Source of the DNA: Gammaproteobacteria bacterium | GTDB lineage: Bacteria > Pseudomonadota > Gammaproteobacteria > Legionellales > Legionellaceae | Direction of reading: 5' to 3' | Assembly: GCA_022600575.1 (NCBI GenBank) | Contig: JAHZKF010000066.1 | Coordinates: forward strand, 36,428 to 100,427 | DNA: 64,000 bases | In this document: piece after piece, positions 18,233 through 26,064 of the stretch | How the letters are laid out: each line of letters begins with the position of its first letter | How positions within the stretch are numbered: the stretch's first letter is position 1 | Notes under the pieces: model-generated | Database searches by the model: none | What the model was told of the DNA's origin: nothing | What the model saw: only the letters and a program-made list of their open reading frames with translations | Program-made: the position numbers and the translations under genes

Positions 18233-19681
18233 TTAAGGTTTCCATGGTTTTTTAGGCGTTGTATCCAAGGGAGTATGCTTCTCTCTCCTTTTCGCTTCAG
18301 AAGATATGGTAGGTGCCATGTGTCCTGGGTCATCTTGATGCATTGCTTGAACTTTATTTTTATATTGCGTTGTTTTTTTTGAGGTTGGTTTTTGCGTTAA
18401 TTGAAGGGTGTTTTGTTTAAATGCAGGAAAAGTATCGAGGGGTTTTGTGTCTTTAGGCCAGTGCTCTTTTGCTTGATGCAGCATGTTTTTAGCCATTTCT
18501 CTTAAATGGGGTAAAATAGGAGGTTGGCTTGAATGTAATCTATCATGCTCATTTGCGACATCAATAAATGTTTGTAAGCGTGACAAAAAACGTGATCGGC
18601 CTAAATTATTTGCTTGATCCCATAATGCGCCTTCTGGCAGCACACCTTCTGGCATAGGGTCTGAACCCCACATGATATCCTGTTCTAAAATATCAGGAAG
18701 TTGCGCCATTTGATGGAGGACATGAAACGCACAAGCATGAGTATAAGCAGTAGAATAGGCTAAATCATCCGAGGCAGCAGGTATTGTTTTTTCAAGTTCT
18801 GCACGATACATTTGCTCTAGTGGTTCTAAGACGTTATCCGGAATGGTTTTAGCGCACCATCCTGTGGGAATACTCATTCGAAGATAGGTTCCGTCTAATA
18901 AGGCATTACGAGGCGCACACCATTCAAAATCAATTAGCTGTAGCCCTTCTGTTCCTTCATGATCAAATACATTGTCAGGCGCAATGTCTCCATGCGTTAG
19001 CACGGTAAATGGCCCGGGCCTGAAGATGGCACTTAATACCTGATCTGTTTCGTTTAGAAAAAGTGCTGACATAGGCAGGGCGAGAGACTGAATGCTGGTT
19101 TCAAGTTTTGGTAATAAATATTCAGCAGTGGAGACTAAATCTTCTTCTGGTGTTGTTGCTTCGGGATTAATGCTCTCTAGTACGCTCGCATACGCATCGC
19201 TATGATTGAAGGTTGTTGCATGAAAACGCCCCAATGTTTTCATATATCGCTCTAGTGCTGATACAGCTTTATCTTGATTTGGGCGGGTTAGGGTATCGAC
19301 TAAACTAACATGGGGTTGGCCTAGATCTTCAATCAGAATGAATCGTTCAGCTGAATCGCTTCCATAAAATAGGGGGGTACTATGAGCAGAAGTATTTTCT
19401 TGGATGTGACTTGTGAACTCAAGGCCTGCCCAATCTCTAGCAAACCTTGCATCAGCCTGTTTGTCATTAGCGTCTGCTGCTTGTGGTAAAACTTGCTTTA
19501 AAATAAGGCTTTGGGGTACTGTGTTGGACGTGCTTGTCAGTGTGATTCTCATTAAGACATTTCTGCGTTCAGGTTCACTTAAATAAACAGCAGAATGAAT
19601 ATCAATATCTGTAGATTCAAATCGTTCCCGAAGAATATGAAGTACTTTCTGCCGCATGATGCCGGGCATTTCTCTTGGCAT
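18233..19681 (-). CDS. Aminoglycoside/choline phosphotransferase-fold (APH) kinase
   Basis: APH-fold small-molecule kinase. The N-lobe Lys is probably K62 (SLILKQVLPQ), the catalytic loop is THGDIAPDNVFD (H230, D232, N237) and the metal Asp is in LIDFEWC (D251). Residues to about 400 fit the APH domain. The last ~80 residues are a basic, Lys/Thr/Pro-rich disordered tail (KPTSKKTTQYKNK, DTTPKKPWKP), unusual for metabolic APH enzymes. The substrate cannot be told from sequence; it could be a sugar, choline-like compound or antibiotic. An effector is possible given the tail and the Dot/Icm genome. Confidence 0.75.
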   Translation of the reverse strand: MPREMPGIMRQKVLHILRERFESTDIDIHSAVYLSEPERRNVLMRITLTSTSNTVPQSLILKQVLPQAADANDKQADARFARDWAGLEFTSHIQENTSAHSTPLFYGSDSAERFILIEDLGQPHVSLVDTLTRPNQDKAVSALERYMKTLGRFHATTFNHSDAYASVLESINPEATTPEEDLVSTAEYLLPKLETSIQSLALPMSALFLNETDQVLSAIFRPGPFTVLTHGDIAPDNVFDHEGTEGLQLIDFEWCAPRNALLDGTYLRMSIPTGWCAKTIPDNVLEPLEQMYRAELEKTIPAASDDLAYSTAYTHACAFHVLHQMAQLPDILEQDIMWGSDPMPEGVLPEGALWDQANNLGRSRFLSRLQTFIDVANEHDRLHSSQPPILPHLREMAKNMLHQAKEHWPKDTKPLDTFPAFKQNTLQLTQKPTSKKTTQYKNKVQAMHQDDPGHMAPTISSEAKRREKHTPLDTTPKKPWKP

Positions 19682-19739
19682 GATGATTTCTTGAAAGCAT
19701 GAGTTATTTTTTAACTATAGTATATTTTTAAGTCAGATG

Positions 19740-21254
19740 TTAAATGGCCATAGACTTTAAGACTTGTTTATAAGATAAAGCCTGTTTTAAATCCATCTGA
19801 TTGACTGTTTCCCGTGCATTGAGATCGGCAATGGTGCGTGCAATTTTAAGGAGCCGATGAAAAGCGCGTGCAGAGAGTTTGAGTTGATTGAGTATTTGGT
19901 CTAAAAAAATGTGTTCTTGTGCGGCTAATCCACAAAACTGTTCGCAATTTTTGGCATTGAGATCTGCATTGAGCATGCCTTGGCGTTTGATTTGAAGTGC
20001 ACGAATCGTCTCTATTTTAGCGCGGATGCGCGGGCTTTCATGTTTTTTAGCTTGATTGGGTTTAATGAGTTCCTCTTTACTGAGTGCATGGACTGTAACT
20101 TGCATGTCAATACGGTCTAATAAAGGGCCTGAGATTTTGGCCAAATAACGATTGATGCGCTCAGGCGTGCAAAGACACATGTGGTTAGGGTTACCCGCAT
20201 GTCCACAAGGACAAGGATTCATGGCGGCAATGAGTTGAAATTTTGCAGGAAACTCAGCTTGTGCTGCGGCACGTGAGATACAAACGTATCCTGACTCGAG
20301 GGGTTCTCTGAGTGTTTCGAGTACGCGACGGTTAAATTCAGGTAGTTCATCTAAAAATAAAACGCCGTGATGTGCAAGCGATATCTCCCCGGGTTTGGGT
20401 GGATTGCCTCCGCCAACCAATGCAACAGGCGATGCTGTATGGTGTGGCGCCCGAAAAGGAGGCTCATGCCAGCGATGTGTTCTTGGCAGTCGGCCGCGGG
20501 TTGAATGAATGGCGGCTGTCTCAAGGGTTTCTGTTTCGTTTAGTTCGGGGAGTAAGCCTGTAAAACGTTTAGCGAGCATGGTTTTGCCACTACCAGGAGG
20601 GCCTGAAAGGAGTAAACTATGACCACCTGCGGCAGCAATTTCGAAGGCACGTTTGGCATGATGCTGGCCTTTTACATCTGACCAATCGAGCATCTGCTCG
20701 AGGTTTGCTTCAGGTGTAAAGTCAGAAATGGGGGGGAGTAACTCGCCATGGCATAGCGCGTTACAGAGCTCACGTAGATTTTTTGCTGTGAAAAGAGCGT
20801 GGTAGTTTGCAACGCTTGCCTCTTTCGCATTTGCTTCGGCAATGACCAAGGTTTGTGTTGCGCGGCGCGCGGCAAGGACGACAGGAATAATACCAGAAAC
20901 GCCTCGAAGTTCACCATTTAAGGCAAGTTCACCGATAAATTCGTGAGAGGCTAAAGGCTCTAGAGGAATTTGTCCTGAAGCAGCCAAAATGCCAAGTGCG
21001 ATTGGGACATCAAATCCGCTACCACTTTTAGGTAAATCGGCGGGCGCTAAATTAACAGTGATGCGACGGCTTGGAAATTCGAATTGACTATTTAAGATAG
21101 CGCTTCGAACCCTATCTTTACTTTCTCTGACTGCGGTTTCAGCAAGGCCGACCATAGTAAAAGCGGGTAACCCGCGAGATAAATGTACTTCAACAGCGAC
21201 AGATTGTGCATGTATACCAAGCGTGCTGCGTGTTTTGGTGATGGCGAGACTCAT
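19740..21254 (-). CDS. comM: ComM/YifB, Mg-chelatase-like AAA+ helicase
   Basis: A 504-residue YifB/ComM protein. In naturally competent gammaproteobacteria ComM drives branch migration during transformation. The N-terminal S5/Lon-like domain (about 1-170) contains the ITVNLAPADLPKSGSGFDVPIA signature. The AAA+ domain has Walker A GPPGSGKTM (218-226) and Walker B-like HHGVLFLDELPEF. A Cys cluster CPCGHAGNPNHMCLC and the C-terminal Mg_chelatase_C domain follow. ATG 21254 has AGGGAG nine bases upstream. No other competence gene is in the window. Confidence 0.93.
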   Translation of the reverse strand: MSLAITKTRSTLGIHAQSVAVEVHLSRGLPAFTMVGLAETAVRESKDRVRSAILNSQFEFPSRRITVNLAPADLPKSGSGFDVPIALGILAASGQIPLEPLASHEFIGELALNGELRGVSGIIPVVLAARRATQTLVIAEANAKEASVANYHALFTAKNLRELCNALCHGELLPPISDFTPEANLEQMLDWSDVKGQHHAKRAFEIAAAGGHSLLLSGPPGSGKTMLAKRFTGLLPELNETETLETAAIHSTRGRLPRTHRWHEPPFRAPHHTASPVALVGGGNPPKPGEISLAHHGVLFLDELPEFNRRVLETLREPLESGYVCISRAAAQAEFPAKFQLIAAMNPCPCGHAGNPNHMCLCTPERINRYLAKISGPLLDRIDMQVTVHALSKEELIKPNQAKKHESPRIRAKIETIRALQIKRQGMLNADLNAKNCEQFCGLAAQEHIFLDQILNQLKLSARAFHRLLKIARTIADLNARETVNQMDLKQALSYKQVLKSMAI

Positions 21255-21373
21255 GGGTGGTGCTCCCTGATTTGGTTGGACAAAACACCTGATGTTCCAT
21301 CAAAGGTGTGAACGTACAATAGCTGATTTTAATCAGGGAATCTAGGGGCGCTCATTCATTTTTCTTGTTGACG

Positions 21374-21394
21374 TGCCGCGGCTTGCCCGCGGCA
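21374..21394 (-). terminator. GC-rich hairpin after ubiK, possible terminator
   Basis: Perfect 8-bp stem TGCCGCGG/CCGCGGCA with a 5-base loop, about 10 bases beyond the ubiK stop. The U-tract on the minus strand is weak, so it may be a pause or processing structure rather than a full terminator. Confidence 0.4.
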
Positions 21395-21404
21395 TTTAAT
21401 GGCT

Positions 21405-21653
21405 TTAATCGTTTTTATCGCTTAAGAATGTATCGAGTTGTTTTTGTAAGGCTTCAACTTTCTCACGTGTTCTTGCGAGCACCTTAACCTGTGCATCAAA
21501 TTCTTCACGTGTGACCAAATCAAATTGTGCAAGACCCGTTTGTAAAATGGATTTAAAGGTATCTTGTACATCTGCCTCAACTTGTTGAAAACTTGTAGGG
21601 AGTGCGGTGCAGAGTTTTTTTGCAAGACCATCGAGTTGACTACTATTAAACAT
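21405..21653 (-). CDS. ubiK: Ubiquinone biosynthesis accessory factor UbiK
   Basis: Small (82 aa) BMFP/YqiC-type protein needed for efficient aerobic ubiquinone synthesis, probably working with UbiJ. The N-terminus MFNSSQLDGLAKKL and the body end in a heptad-rich coiled coil (REEFDAQVKVLARTREKVEALQKQ) as in the family. The start at ATG 21653 is family-like and has TTGGAGA upstream; a longer in-frame start at 21692 is less likely. It overlaps the end of the EVE gene by 8 bases. Confidence 0.85.
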   Translation of the reverse strand: MFNSSQLDGLAKKLCTALPTSFQQVEADVQDTFKSILQTGLAQFDLVTREEFDAQVKVLARTREKVEALQKQLDTFLSDKND

Positions 21654-22122
21654 GAGAATTTTCTCCAAGATTGGTAATAAAAGCCCATTCATCGGGCGTT
21701 ATGGGTAAAATAGATAAACGGTTACCTTTTTGTAATAACTGCATGTGTTGTAATGCCGGTTGTTTTTTTAAGGTTTCGAGTGGGATTAAATGCTTAAATT
21801 CATGTTCAAAGCGTACATCAACCATAAACCAACGGGGTTTTTCAGGTGTGCTTTTAGGATCTGGGTGGTCACTTTCAGGATCGAATGCTGTGTGATCGGG
21901 ATAGGCTGTTTGAACAACGGTCATGGTGCCTACGATACCAGGTGGTGTACAGCTTGAATGGTAAAAAAAAGCTTTGTCACCTAGTTGCATGTCATTACAC
22001 ATAAAATTGCGGGCTTGATAGTTACGAATACCATCCCAGTGAGTGGTTTGATTGGGAGATTGTTTTAAATCTTCAAGACTAAAACATGAAGGTTCAGATT
22101 TAAGAAGCCAATAACGTGTCAT
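21646..22122 (-). CDS. EVE-domain protein
   Basis: A 158-residue protein consisting of a single EVE domain (PUA-like fold), related to YTH and ASCH modules that bind modified bases in DNA or RNA. The family opening RYWLLKSEPSCFSLEDL, the NYQARNFM motif and the aromatic HSSCTPPGIVGTMTVV are clear, as is the RWFMVDVRFEHEF segment. Its exact ligand is unknown. It is coupled to the upstream gene by a 4-base overlap and to ubiK downstream by 8 bases. Confidence 0.88.
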   Translation of the reverse strand: MTRYWLLKSEPSCFSLEDLKQSPNQTTHWDGIRNYQARNFMCNDMQLGDKAFFYHSSCTPPGIVGTMTVVQTAYPDHTAFDPESDHPDPKSTPEKPRWFMVDVRFEHEFKHLIPLETLKKQPALQHMQLLQKGNRLSILPITPDEWAFITNLGENSHV

Positions 22123-22697
22123 GGGGTACTCCAGTAGGTATTTTTTTCAGTGACAACGCCAGTTAAGGGGATATCCCAAGGTTCTGCTAAGAGTGAAGCG
22201 TGGCGTTGAAATTCATAAGCAGCACCTAACAAGCAAGCAGGTTTTTCGTTTGCGAGTGTTCGGTCGTAATAGCCGGCACCTCGGCCTAGGCGAGTGCCAT
22301 GGGTATTGAAAGCGACAAGTGGCATGATCATTAAGTCTAATTCATTCAGAGAAATGGCCGATGTGTGTGGGAGATCAGGCTCTAAGATTTGAAATAAATT
22401 GCTTTTTTGAGGTGTTTTAAGGGTTGTAGGCAAAAAAAGCAAGGTTTTGTTATCAGGGGTTATAACGGGCATATAGCATGTTTTACCCGCAGTTTCAGCC
22501 AAAAGCCATAATGGATGGAGGTCAATTTCACCATCAATCGCTTGATATAGCGCAATTTTTTTTGCATCTTGGTAGAGCGGTAGTGATTCAATGCGTGCAC
22601 AGAGTGCTTTTGATGCTTCAAGTTTCATTTTCTTTGCAAGGGAGGCACGTTTAGCAAGCATTGTGTGGCGAATTGTCATTTTGTCAGGGCGAGACAT
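22119..22697 (-). CDS. ygfA: 5-formyltetrahydrofolate cyclo-ligase
   Basis: A 192-residue enzyme converting 5-formyl-THF to 5,10-methenyl-THF with ATP. The N-terminal basic helix RHTMLAKRASLAKKMKLEAS, the YQAIDGEIDLHPLW substrate strand, and the C-terminal nucleotide motif TRLGRGAGYYDRTL are typical. It heads a three-gene minus-strand group with the EVE gene and ubiK, all overlapping. It is divergent from the small gene at the head of the Dot/Icm locus, with about 125 bases between. Confidence 0.93.
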   Translation of the reverse strand: MSRPDKMTIRHTMLAKRASLAKKMKLEASKALCARIESLPLYQDAKKIALYQAIDGEIDLHPLWLLAETAGKTCYMPVITPDNKTLLFLPTTLKTPQKSNLFQILEPDLPHTSAISLNELDLMIMPLVAFNTHGTRLGRGAGYYDRTLANEKPACLLGAAYEFQRHASLLAEPWDIPLTGVVTEKNTYWSTP

Positions 22698-22823
22698 GTG
22701 TTAAAGAGCTTACTTTTTATTCATAGGACATTATTGCGTGGATATAAGAGAACTGCAATAGATAATAAAGCCTTAAGTTTTTTGTATTATAATGAAACAT
22801 GCTTTTGATATTGGGAGTGGGTG

Positions 22824-23015
22824 ATGACTGACAGCACAAAGCGAATGTTGAAAGAATTCGGATTGCTCTCTGGCGCTAAACAACGCCCATCAAAAGTGAG
22901 TTCTGAGAGCGCTCAAAAAAAACAGGACCTACCTGAACCTGCTCTTGGGATGCCTAATATTCTTGAGCAGTGCTTGTCTTCTACGGCTAAGAAAGCGAAA
23001 GAAATAACATCATAG
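22824..23015 (+). CDS. Small unknown protein upstream of icmT
   Basis: Not recognised. 63 residues, hydrophilic, with an N-terminal amphipathic stretch (TKRMLKEFGLLSGAKQRPSK), a Pro-containing linker and a C-terminal helix (MPNILEQCLSSTAKKAKE). ATG 22824 follows GGGAG at good spacing, and a perfect -10-like TATAAT is at 22788-22793, so expression is plausible. It is on the same strand and 71 bases before icmT. No Icm/Dot component of this kind is known to me. It could be a lineage-specific small partner of the secretion system or unrelated. Confidence 0.6.
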   Translation: MTDSTKRMLKEFGLLSGAKQRPSKVSSESAQKKQDLPEPALGMPNILEQCLSSTAKKAKEITS

Positions 23016-23027
23016 ACTTGTCTTGGA

Positions 23028-23055
23028 TTGCATTCGTTCCAGCCTTCGGTATACT
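23028..23055 (+). promoter_or_regulatory. Probable icmTS promoter
   Basis: TTGCAT (23028-23033), a 16-base spacer, and TATACT (23050-23055), ending 31 bases before the icmT ATG. Good match to a sigma-70 promoter by eye. Confidence 0.5.
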
Positions 23056-23086
23056 TTGAGCTATTGGCTGACTAAACGGAGTGGTT

Positions 23087-23347
23087 ATGGCAAGTGGATT
23101 TTCTCCAGGAGCACACTGGCGTGATTCAGCTAGAAGTGCACGCTTTTTTATGGTTGATGCACGAGCAGCTTTCCCTATTTTTTTCTTCCTGATGCATATT
23201 CGTGTTTGGACGGCCATCTTAGTATTGGTATCGGCATTTTTTTTCGGAATAATTGAGCATTATGGCTATAGTTTGCCGGTATTTCTTCGTTGGCTGCGAG
23301 CTTTCTTTGCTGGGCATATAAAAGCATCCCGGCCATGGTGGACATGA
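23087..23347 (+). CDS. icmT: Dot/Icm component IcmT
   Basis: 86 residues, the same length as Legionella IcmT and with the same character. The N-terminal motif GAHWRDSARSARFFMVDARAAFP is followed by a hydrophobic membrane stretch and a C-terminus ending RPWWT. IcmT is an inner-membrane protein required for Dot/Icm function and for host-cell egress in Legionella. ATG 23087 has CGGAG upstream; the in-frame GTG at 23081 is less likely. It is followed one base later by icmS. Confidence 0.93.
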   Translation: MASGFSPGAHWRDSARSARFFMVDARAAFPIFFFLMHIRVWTAILVLVSAFFFGIIEHYGYSLPVFLRWLRAFFAGHIKASRPWWT

Positions 23348-23348
23348 T

Positions 23349-23693
23349 ATGAGTTTAGATATTCCTAAGAGCATGGTTTTAATTGTATCTAAGATGAGTG
23401 CTAAATTTATGTTAAATAATCATCCCATTAAATATGAGGATGTTTTTGCTCCAACAGGACTATTGCCTGCAATTGTTCGTCGAGCTGATCAGTTAAGTTC
23501 GCTATGTCTTGGCTATGGTCTTGGCGCGTCGTTTGAAGATTCTGAAGGGGCACTGCTCGGTACGCGTGTTTTGTTTGATGAAGTGACTCCTAATGCACTT
23601 CGATTGTTGTGTTTGACGGATGTAGTACATGAATTGATTCAAGGGGCTCCAAGTCCTGATAACACACCTCTTGATGAGCTAATGTATGATTAA
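23349..23693 (+). CDS. icmS: Dot/Icm chaperone IcmS
   Basis: Small acidic secretion chaperone (114 aa). In Legionella it pairs with IcmW and binds effectors and the coupling protein DotL. Recognised from the position after icmT, the matching length and the family-like N-terminal segment MSAKFMLNNHPIKYEDVFAPTGLLPAI plus the ARVLFDEV-type centre (GTRVLFDEVTPNALR). icmW is not in the window. After it come two TAACCTG(C/T)TTTTTT direct repeats without an obvious hairpin. Confidence 0.92.
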   Translation: MSLDIPKSMVLIVSKMSAKFMLNNHPIKYEDVFAPTGLLPAIVRRADQLSSLCLGYGLGASFEDSEGALLGTRVLFDEVTPNALRLLCLTDVVHELIQGAPSPDNTPLDELMYD

Positions 23694-23762
23694 CCTGCTT
23701 TTTTAACAACTAGTAACCTGTTTTTTTGTCCACAGTGTAAAGAAATCGAAAAAAAATGTCTG

Positions 23763-23799
23763 ATTAAGCTTCCCTTAAGCTATATTTTGTACTCTTAAG
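23763..23799 (+). promoter_or_regulatory. PmrA-like TTAAG repeat before the icmR-position gene
   Basis: ATTAAG (23763-23768), five bases, CTTAAG (23774-23779), an 11-base direct repeat that fits the YTTAAK-N5-YTTAAK PmrA box of enterobacteria apart from its first base. A third CTTAAG is at 23794-23799, followed by the AT-rich -10 candidates TATATT/TATTAT. PmrA is known to control icm/dot and effector genes in Legionella and Coxiella. Binding here is inferred. Confidence 0.45.
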
Positions 23800-23874
23800 A
23801 GTATATTATGTATTTATATTGACCATGATGTATTATTTTAGATTTACTTTTAGATTTGTTTTAGGGGGTGCTGT

Positions 23875-24228
23875 ATGAGCCAAAGATTTTTTTCTCAACC
23901 TGATTTGAAAAAAACAGTTAATGAGGTCGTAAAGGAAAACGACGCTAAAGAACGTGCCGATGTACAAAAGCGTTTTGATGAGGTTGCCGGGTATAGGGGG
24001 GTCAGGCGTGATGATGTAGAGAAGCTCTTTGATGAGGTTCGAAAGAACATTGTTGTACCTTTGCAGACAGTGATTAAGAATCGTCCAGGCAATAAAAATA
24101 ACGAAGACGCGTTAAAAGAGGTTTCAACTTTGTGTCATGCCATTGAAGAGGTGATAACACCCTCAAAATCAATTGCTGAGGATGACGCTTCTGATGTTCC
24201 TGTTATTTCTCCAATGAGACAACAGTGA
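23875..24228 (+). CDS. IcmR-position protein (probable functional IcmR homologue, FIR)
   Basis: 117 residues, between icmS and icmQ, the place of icmR in Legionella. Genes at this site in other Legionellales (FIR genes) share almost no sequence, yet their products bind IcmQ and stop it acting on membranes. This protein is highly charged and helical. It has an internal near-repeat, VQKRFDEVAG and VEKLFDEVRK, 22 residues apart, and a polar tail. No clear similarity to L. pneumophila IcmR is seen. The assignment rests on position, size and composition. ATG 23875 has AGGGGGTG upstream. Confidence 0.7.
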   Translation: MSQRFFSQPDLKKTVNEVVKENDAKERADVQKRFDEVAGYRGVRRDDVEKLFDEVRKNIVVPLQTVIKNRPGNKNNEDALKEVSTLCHAIEEVITPSKSIAEDDASDVPVISPMRQQ

Positions 24229-24262
24229 TTTGTTTGGGTTTGATTTGCTATAATCAAAGAGT

Positions 24263-24859
24263 ATGAAAAAAAATAAGATATCAGAGGAACAAATCACTGC
24301 AGTTTTGAGTGCATTTAAAGAGGCGCTTGAGCAGGGCCCATGGGCGACCTCGGCCCTTTTGCGTGTTATTGGTAAGAAATTACAGAATATTCATGATGCA
24401 TTTGAAACAAATGTAGGCTTAGAGAAAAAGGTTATTTCAAAAAAAGAAGATGAGCATCATTCCAAGAAAAAACCTTCTGAAACGCAGCAAGAAGTGTTTG
24501 TTGCTTTATATTCATCTGATGGCGCCAATATAAAATCATGGGAGCAGATTTTAATTAATCTTCCAAGACAAATGGTTTCTCGGCCTATTTACGCAGAAGA
24601 AGAAGATATAAAGCGGGCGATTCGTGAACGAGGAAAGCCGATAAATGAGGGGTATGTTGTGATTTATGTTGATCAAACAAATATCTTGAGCATGCCAACA
24701 GATAGAACGCCAAAAGATCGCTTAGGAACGGCCTTGCTGACATTAAAAGATAAATCCTTACAGGCTGATCAAATCGTATGTTTTGTACATGTGAGCGGTG
24801 TATATACGTACACGCGGGGAAGATTAATCAAAGATTTATCAGTCGATACAGATTCATAG
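24263..24859 (+). CDS. icmQ: Dot/Icm protein IcmQ
   Basis: 198 residues. The N-terminal segment ISEEQITAVLSAFKEALEQGPWATSALLRVIGK matches Legionella IcmQ, whose N-terminal domain binds IcmR and membranes and whose C-terminal domain has an ADP-ribosyltransferase-like NAD+-binding fold. The C-terminal half is present here (VFVALYSSDGANIKSWEQIL, GYVVIYVDQTNILSMP). A charged Lys/Glu linker (about 55-75) joins the halves. An extended -10 box (TGCTATAAT, 24246-24254) lies just before the ATG. Confidence 0.92.
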   Translation: MKKNKISEEQITAVLSAFKEALEQGPWATSALLRVIGKKLQNIHDAFETNVGLEKKVISKKEDEHHSKKKPSETQQEVFVALYSSDGANIKSWEQILINLPRQMVSRPIYAEEEDIKRAIRERGKPINEGYVVIYVDQTNILSMPTDRTPKDRLGTALLTLKDKSLQADQIVCFVHVSGVYTYTRGRLIKDLSVDTDS

Positions 24860-24927
24860 TCGCATCAAAAAGAAAGTGGGTATATACTCAAAATTAACTG
24901 TATTGCTATTAAGCGCAGAATAAACTT

Positions 24928-26064
24928 ATGGCGGGACAACAACAACAGCAAGGTGGCGGTGATAATTCATTGGCACCTGTTTGGATAACGATACTGCTGT
25001 TTCTTACTGGTTATCTTATTTGGCACTTCGCACACCAGTATATCGTTTCTTTGGTCTTTTTCTTGAATATCATACAAGCTAAATTAGTGAGCCTTGTGTT
25101 TGGAGGGACCGTTTTACAAAAAGAGCTTACCTTGATGCAAGCGGTCGATCCGCGGGAGGTTCAGTGGGGAGATTTGGTTGAGTTAACCAATCGAGTAGGG
25201 GAGTATATGCGTTATCCTCTTACGGGAGGGCTCATTTTTTTAGCTGTTTATCTATATCGTTCAAATGTGACGTTAAAATTTAAGAGAACGCACAGTATGG
25301 ACTCACTTAAAACACAAGAGCAAGCCAATTGGGCGTGTATTGTTCCTGCAGTTAAAGAGCTTAATCTTGTATCGATGGATGTGAACAAAGGGGTTTGGGC
25401 GATGGCATTAACGCCCATGGAATTTGCACGAAAATATAAATTGCTACGAAAAGAAGATGCGCTTTTAGATAATCCTGTGCCAGGTCAAGAGCTGACAGCG
25501 GGCATACGACGTGGAGATGCGAAGCGTGTGTTTACCTTGCAGTTGGGTCCTTATTGGGATGGTTTTGAAAATTGTTCGCCGCAAGCACGCGCATTAGCGG
25601 CGGTGTTTATTGCTCGGATGAATCGTGATCGTGAGGCTGCGACCTTGATTTTAACCACCTTAGATAAAACATATGCTGAAGGGAACCCTGACTATTCGGT
25701 AGCACTTCCAACCATTAAGAAATATGAAAACACAGAAATGGTACAAGAAGTCATACAGCGGCATGCTTATCAATTAACAGTGATGGCAGAATTAATTAAA
25801 ACATCACGTGATGATGGTGTTGTACCGAGTGCAGAATTTTTATGGTTAAAGCCAATTGATAGGCGGCTTTGGTATATGCTGAATAGTGTGGGGCGACAAA
25901 CACCTTTTTCAGAAGTAGGGGGGCCTTTTGCACATTGGCGGGCGGAACAGGTCATGGGACGTCGTTCGTTAACACCTATGATTGATGAAGCCATTAGAGC
26001 ACTTGAAATTGCAGTTAAAGAAGTTCAATTATCACCTAAAGAACTCAAAGGATTAGAGCCATGA
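24928..26064 (+). CDS. icmP: Dot/Icm coupling-complex protein IcmP/DotM
   Basis: Inner-membrane partner of the DotL coupling ATPase; in Legionella its cytoplasmic domain recognises Glu-rich effector signals. After a Gln/Gly-rich N-terminus there are two transmembrane segments (about 13-40 and 91-107, YPLTGGLIFLAVYLY) and a large cytoplasmic domain of about 265 residues, with RDREAATLILTTLDKTYAEG and ARALAAVFIARM. The length (378 aa) equals the family's usual size. It overlaps icmO by 4 bases (ATGA). Confidence 0.93.
   Translation: MAGQQQQQGGGDNSLAPVWITILLFLTGYLIWHFAHQYIVSLVFFLNIIQAKLVSLVFGGTVLQKELTLMQAVDPREVQWGDLVELTNRVGEYMRYPLTGGLIFLAVYLYRSNVTLKFKRTHSMDSLKTQEQANWACIVPAVKELNLVSMDVNKGVWAMALTPMEFARKYKLLRKEDALLDNPVPGQELTAGIRRGDAKRVFTLQLGPYWDGFENCSPQARALAAVFIARMNRDREAATLILTTLDKTYAEGNPDYSVALPTIKKYENTEMVQEVIQRHAYQLTVMAELIKTSRDDGVVPSAEFLWLKPIDRRLWYMLNSVGRQTPFSEVGGPFAHWRAEQVMGRRSLTPMIDEAIRALEIAVKEVQLSPKELKGLEP

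Noticed and set aside
22698..22823. Possible 6S RNA (ssrS) next to 5-formyl-THF cyclo-ligase
   Set aside because: In many gammaproteobacteria ssrS lies beside ygfA, but this gap of about 125 bases is too short for a ~180-nt 6S RNA plus promoters, and no long imperfect hairpin is visible.
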